A stretch of 11,410 nt of DNA. Origin: Neptuniibacter sp. (lineage in GTDB: Bacteria; Pseudomonadota; Gammaproteobacteria; Pseudomonadales; Balneatricaceae). Below the pieces are notes generated by a model. It saw only the letters and a program-made list of their open reading frames with translations. It did not search any database and had not been told where the DNA came from. Both the position numbers and the translations under genes were made by a program. Each line of letters starts with the position of its first letter. Position 1 is the first letter of the stretch. The DNA lies in the NCBI GenBank assembly GCA_024686055.1, contig JAIBDV010000052.1:1-11410 (forward strand), written 5' to 3'. This document shows positions 8,024-11,410 of the stretch, one piece after another.

Positions 8024-11000
8024 ATGACATCAGGCCGGATTACCCTGCTGCTGATTGCAGGCACAGCAACGCTATTCAGCTGGCTCCTGTACGGTGTGTA
8101 CCAGGACAGCGGAAAATTTGAGGCGGCCAGCGCGCCTGCGGACTGGGTGCTGGAAAACGGTCTGGTGGTTGAAAAAAGCGGCGGATTTTATCCCTCCCAG
8201 CTGCCCTATGGCTCGGCGCTGGTGATCAATGGCGCCAGACAAATCACCCAGCATACCGTGGATATGTGTGACCAGGCCGCCAACCCGCGGGCTAAAAACA
8301 CCGGCATGAAAACATTATATGCCGGTGTCAGCTGGGCGCAGTTACAGGCATTGATGGACGCCAATATCGCCAGGGGCCGCAAACCCCATAACGGCATCGC
8401 CAACCCCCTGATTGATGACGCGCGCGCGACAGAGGGCGGTGAGGCGCTGGATATTCCCGATGCCATGATCAACAGCTACCCGCAGAACGCTTACCTGGAA
8501 CCCGTGGCGAACCCCTTCGCCTCCCTGGGGCTTTATCTGCTGGGGGATAACCAGCCGGTTGCCTGGTTATCTGATCAGCAACCGCTGAGCCGTAACAGCC
8601 ATCGCCGGGGCTATCAATTTGGCAAACTGGGCTGGCTGTTATGGGGGCCGACGGATGATAGCGGAACACACTGGCAGTATGCCCTGAAACTGGAGCGTCG
8701 AGCCGGAAGCCCGTCACAGCGTTGCGCCGCGGACCTGGGGCTGCTGAAAATCACCCTGTTACAGGCCAGCCCCGAGCAGGAACAGCCAACCGCTGTGGTT
8801 TATCACTTTCCCCCCATCGGCAGTGATGAGAGCCTGTCTCGCCAGCGTCTGGCCACCGGCCGTTATCTGGCCCAGTCGCGCGATTATCAGCAGGAAGACA
8901 GCCAGCTGTTTGCCGCTGCGGTAACCGATGATCTGATCCGGGCGCAGGCGGATGGTCAGGTCTGGCTGGCCCCCAGAGATGCGGCCGTGGCCGCTGCACT
9001 GACGGGCAGCCCCTGGCCCCAACACAAACGTGATCGATTGCAGGCACTACATTACAGCGCGCCGGGGCATTATATCCGCAAGCACATCAAACGCTGGAAT
9101 CGCGAGTCGCGACCTGCCGGGCTACGTTTCAAAGTGTTGAATAGTGGGGCCCAGGCACTGGTGAACGGAAAAGACTCGCTGCCCTGGCAAGCCAAAATCG
9201 GCGGCCGGCCGGTGCCGTTCAGTGGCCGCGCGCCTTTACGCTCCGGGGGTCTGTTCGACAGCCTGCCAAGGGACTGGTCCGACTGGCTGATGGTGAAAAA
9301 TTTTGAGGGCAGCGAGGCGGCGGAACTGCGGCTGATATTCAACCAGCCCGCCACCGGCCGGGAACAGTTTAAGCTGCTGGTGATCGGCCAGCAGGTCCGG
9401 TTGAGTCAGGGCCGTTTGCTGTCATCCGCGTATAAATGTATGACTCACCAGTGCAGCAAGGCGCAGCAGCTGGCGCGTACCCTGGTGGTATCACCACGGC
9501 AGGGGGCGGAGTCGATAACGCTAAACGTGCGACCGTTACACCCGGCACAGGCCCGCCGTCTTTATCAGGCGGATCATCAGCCGGTGCAGGTCAGAAAGGG
9601 CAAACCGGTGTGGAACAACCAGCAAACCGTACAGGCCAGCGAACGTATGGCCGCTATTCCCGTCACCCTGCGTGATCGCGATGGCACGGTAGTCTGGGAA
9701 AACTTCAATACGTTGACGCCGTCCATTGCCGGTTATGTTGACCCGCTTTTCGGCCTGTCCCAGGGCCATCAACGCAGCCTTGGCGGCATGCTCAGTCGCC
9801 TTGGCAAACATGGTTATACGGAGGTAACAGCGGATCTGACCCTGGACAGTGCTTTACAGCAATCCGTACGGGATAAACTGCAGCACTCTGTGCTGAGCAA
9901 CCCACACCCGGACCGGCTGGGCAGTGTGCTGATGATGGATGCCGACAGCGGTGAGATTCTGGCGGCGGCTTCTTTTCCTGAAGCGCCAAAAGATGTCCAC
10001 TGGCCGGACCTTTACGCCTTTGATGCCTCGGACTTTCGCCGCTCGCCCTTGCGACCGCGTACATTCCAGCATGATGGCTACAGCTATAACGCCCCCGGCT
10101 CAGTATTTAAACTGGTGGTCGCGCTAGCGCTGGAAAAAGCCGCCCTGCAGGATCCTGATTTGCTACAGGAACTGAAAGGGATGGATATGGTGGCGCTGGA
10201 TAAGGCCGGGCATAACAACGGCTATGAATTCTCCACCCGCTCAGACTGCTACCCGGCGCAGAATGGCTGCTTCCATCCACGCAAGCTCAGATCCCCCAGC
10301 GACCTGAAACACAATCCGATTGTGAATTTTCGCAAGCATGGCATTTTCGAGACACCGCGCAATATGCTGCAGAAAGGCGAGCAGCATTATGGCCTGTCCG
10401 AAGCGATTCGGGACTCATTAAATACCTGGTTTGCCTGGCAAGCCGATAAATCAGATAAGACGCTGCTTTCCGCCAAAGGTGCTATCGGCATGGTGCATGC
10501 GCGGGCACTGACCCCGGCCGGGCTGGATGATCAGCGGCCGGTCACAGCCATGGTGCGCACACTGGGATTTCTGGACAACACCCGGCTGGACGGTGGATTG
10601 CTGCCTGCCGATTTTAACTGGCGCAACGGTGATCTGTTAAAAGCGACCGCCTCCCGGCTGGACCCTTACGAAAGCCGCCGCAGTGTACGCCAGGCCGCCA
10701 TTGGCCTGCGAATGCAGGTAACACCCCTGCACATTGCCCAGCTGGCCGCGACCCTGGCCACCGGCAAACTGAGCCGTGCTCACCTGTTAAAAAACCTCAA
10801 CGCAGAGGCCGCCACACCGCCTGCACCGGCCGTATTAAACATCGATCTGTCGCGTATCCACGCCGGTATGAAAGCCGTGCCAGTGAGTGGCACGGCCAAA
10901 ATCGCCTTTGCCAACAAACGCTACGCGGACCTGCGCGCACGGATATATCTTAAAACCGGCACCGCACCTATCCAGTCTAACGACAAGGAAAGAGGGGCCT

Positions 11001-11206
11001 CCCTCAATTCAGCCTGGCTGACCGGCTGGCTGGAACCCAGGGAAACCGGCGGCAGACGGATCGCCTTCGCCTGCATGCTGGGCTACTCAAAACTGACCGG
11101 CGGCCGGGCCTGTGGCCCCCTCATGGCGGATATACTGCAACAGATGGAGCTGCCCGCCGTAGAAACCGATAGCCAGTATGCGGTGCAGGATCGTAAAGCA
11201 CCGTAA
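8024..11206 (+). CDS. Giant class B penicillin-binding protein (transpeptidase)
   Basis: A 1060-residue peptidoglycan DD-transpeptidase that should cross-link stem peptides in the periplasm as partner of a SEDS polymerase. One N-terminal membrane helix lies at about 5-24. Residues about 30-550 are a large extracytoplasmic region I cannot assign. A segment near 570-600 (GYVDPLFGLSQG) resembles the dimerisation segment before the catalytic domain of PbpA-type enzymes. The transpeptidase domain runs from about 603 to 1045 with SVFK (nucleophile S693, K696), SLN (798-800) and KTGTA (977-981), all intact. Cysteine pairs C472/C477 and C742/C749 suggest disulfides. E. coli PBP2 has about 630 residues and mycobacterial PbpA about 490, so this protein is greatly enlarged. 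ATG at 8024 is chosen because GAGGAG lies seven bases before it and the membrane helix follows at once; in-frame ATG at 7901 has no such site. It is divergent from the kinase operon. Confidence 0.93.
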   Translation: MTSGRITLLLIAGTATLFSWLLYGVYQDSGKFEAASAPADWVLENGLVVEKSGGFYPSQLPYGSALVINGARQITQHTVDMCDQAANPRAKNTGMKTLYAGVSWAQLQALMDANIARGRKPHNGIANPLIDDARATEGGEALDIPDAMINSYPQNAYLEPVANPFASLGLYLLGDNQPVAWLSDQQPLSRNSHRRGYQFGKLGWLLWGPTDDSGTHWQYALKLERRAGSPSQRCAADLGLLKITLLQASPEQEQPTAVVYHFPPIGSDESLSRQRLATGRYLAQSRDYQQEDSQLFAAAVTDDLIRAQADGQVWLAPRDAAVAAALTGSPWPQHKRDRLQALHYSAPGHYIRKHIKRWNRESRPAGLRFKVLNSGAQALVNGKDSLPWQAKIGGRPVPFSGRAPLRSGGLFDSLPRDWSDWLMVKNFEGSEAAELRLIFNQPATGREQFKLLVIGQQVRLSQGRLLSSAYKCMTHQCSKAQQLARTLVVSPRQGAESITLNVRPLHPAQARRLYQADHQPVQVRKGKPVWNNQQTVQASERMAAIPVTLRDRDGTVVWENFNTLTPSIAGYVDPLFGLSQGHQRSLGGMLSRLGKHGYTEVTADLTLDSALQQSVRDKLQHSVLSNPHPDRLGSVLMMDADSGEILAAASFPEAPKDVHWPDLYAFDASDFRRSPLRPRTFQHDGYSYNAPGSVFKLVVALALEKAALQDPDLLQELKGMDMVALDKAGHNNGYEFSTRSDCYPAQNGCFHPRKLRSPSDLKHNPIVNFRKHGIFETPRNMLQKGEQHYGLSEAIRDSLNTWFAWQADKSDKTLLSAKGAIGMVHARALTPAGLDDQRPVTAMVRTLGFLDNTRLDGGLLPADFNWRNGDLLKATASRLDPYESRRSVRQAAIGLRMQVTPLHIAQLAATLATGKLSRAHLLKNLNAEAATPPAPAVLNIDLSRIHAGMKAVPVSGTAKIAFANKRYADLRARIYLKTGTAPIQSNDKERGASLNSAWLTGWLEPRETGGRRIAFACMLGYSKLTGGRACGPLMADILQQMELPAVETDSQYAVQDRKAP

Positions 11207-11213
11207 TACTGCC

Positions 11214-11410
11214 CTTGTAGCAGCGCGCTCCGCGCGCGTCAGATATTGGCACAAGGCCCGGACGTTCGCGGAGCGAACTGCTACAGAACCTCCATGCTCT
11301 TGTAGCAGCGCACTCCGTGCGCGTCAGGTATAGGCACAAGTCCCGGACGCTCGCGGCGCGAACAGCTGCAGAACCTCCATGCTCTTGTAGCAGCGCACTC
11401 CGTGCGCGTC
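11214..11410. repeat. 85-base tandem repeat of inverted REP-like hairpins
   Basis: Units begin at 11214, 11299 and 11384 with CTTGTAGCAGCGC, an exact 85-base period; the third copy is cut by the window end. Each unit holds a left hairpin (GCGCGC-TCC-GCGCGC in unit 1, GCGCAC-TCC-GTGCGC in unit 2) and a right hairpin (GTTCGC-GGA-GCGAAC in unit 1). TGTAGCAG at one end of the unit is the inverse of CTGCTACA at the other. This is the layout of paired REP elements (REPIN/BIME). It starts eight bases after the PBP stop codon and may also serve as its transcript end, though no T run follows. Confidence 0.8.

Noticed and set aside
8072..10072. Minus-strand open frames opposite the PBP gene
   Set aside because: All are short, mutually overlapping and lack ribosome sites; the plus-strand frame carries all transpeptidase motifs.
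11121..11339. 72-residue minus-strand open frame across the PBP end and the repeats
   Set aside because: Most of it is repeat sequence and the PBP 3' end; the translation is a by-product of the 85-base repeat.
11214..11410. CRISPR array
   Set aside because: The period has no variable spacers. The whole 85-base unit repeats, with hairpins inside it, which fits REP-type elements.

Overview
The window is a GC-rich accessory-looking stretch of a bacterial chromosome. It is most likely from a Gram-negative gammaproteobacterium. That placement is inferred from the GGDEF sensor with tandem periplasmic solute-binding domains, the proteobacterial style of the genes, and REP-like hairpin repeats at the right end; nothing in the window fixes the genus. 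There are five convincing protein genes, no RNA genes, no insertion sequence and no CRISPR array.

Left part (1-2621): two small tandem hairpins, then a minus-strand gene for a membrane-anchored diguanylate cyclase with two periplasmic solute-binding-type sensor domains and a GGEEF active site. A 274-base intergenic region follows. It holds a good intrinsic terminator for the gene to its right and two small palindromes that may be operator sites for the cyclase gene.

Central part (2622-7854): three minus-strand genes that read as an operon, in transcription order. First is a Hanks-type Ser/Thr kinase with a C-terminal membrane anchor. Second is a very large SEDS (RodA/FtsW-family) peptidoglycan polymerase with an added N-terminal ectodomain that looks FHA-like. 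Third is a soluble protein of unknown function whose N-terminus weakly resembles the FhaA N-terminal domain. The last two genes overlap by 14 bases.

Right part (7855-11410): a 169-base divergent intergenic region, then a plus-strand gene for a giant (about 1060-residue) class B penicillin-binding protein with all three transpeptidase motifs. A long hairpin sequesters its ribosome binding site. After it, an 85-base tandem repeat built of inverted REP-like hairpins runs to the window edge.

Taken together, the kinase, SEDS polymerase, class B PBP and FhaA-like protein form a cell-wall synthesis and phospho-signalling module. It has the same parts list as the actinobacterial fhaA-fhaB-pstP-rodA-pbpA-pknA-pknB locus, but is rebuilt in an apparently Gram-negative setting with heavily modified proteins. 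No phosphatase and no PASTA domain are visible. The proposed job is a specialised, kinase-controlled peptidoglycan synthase (SEDS glycosyltransferase plus PBP transpeptidase) separate from the housekeeping elongasome and divisome; this is inference from gene content.
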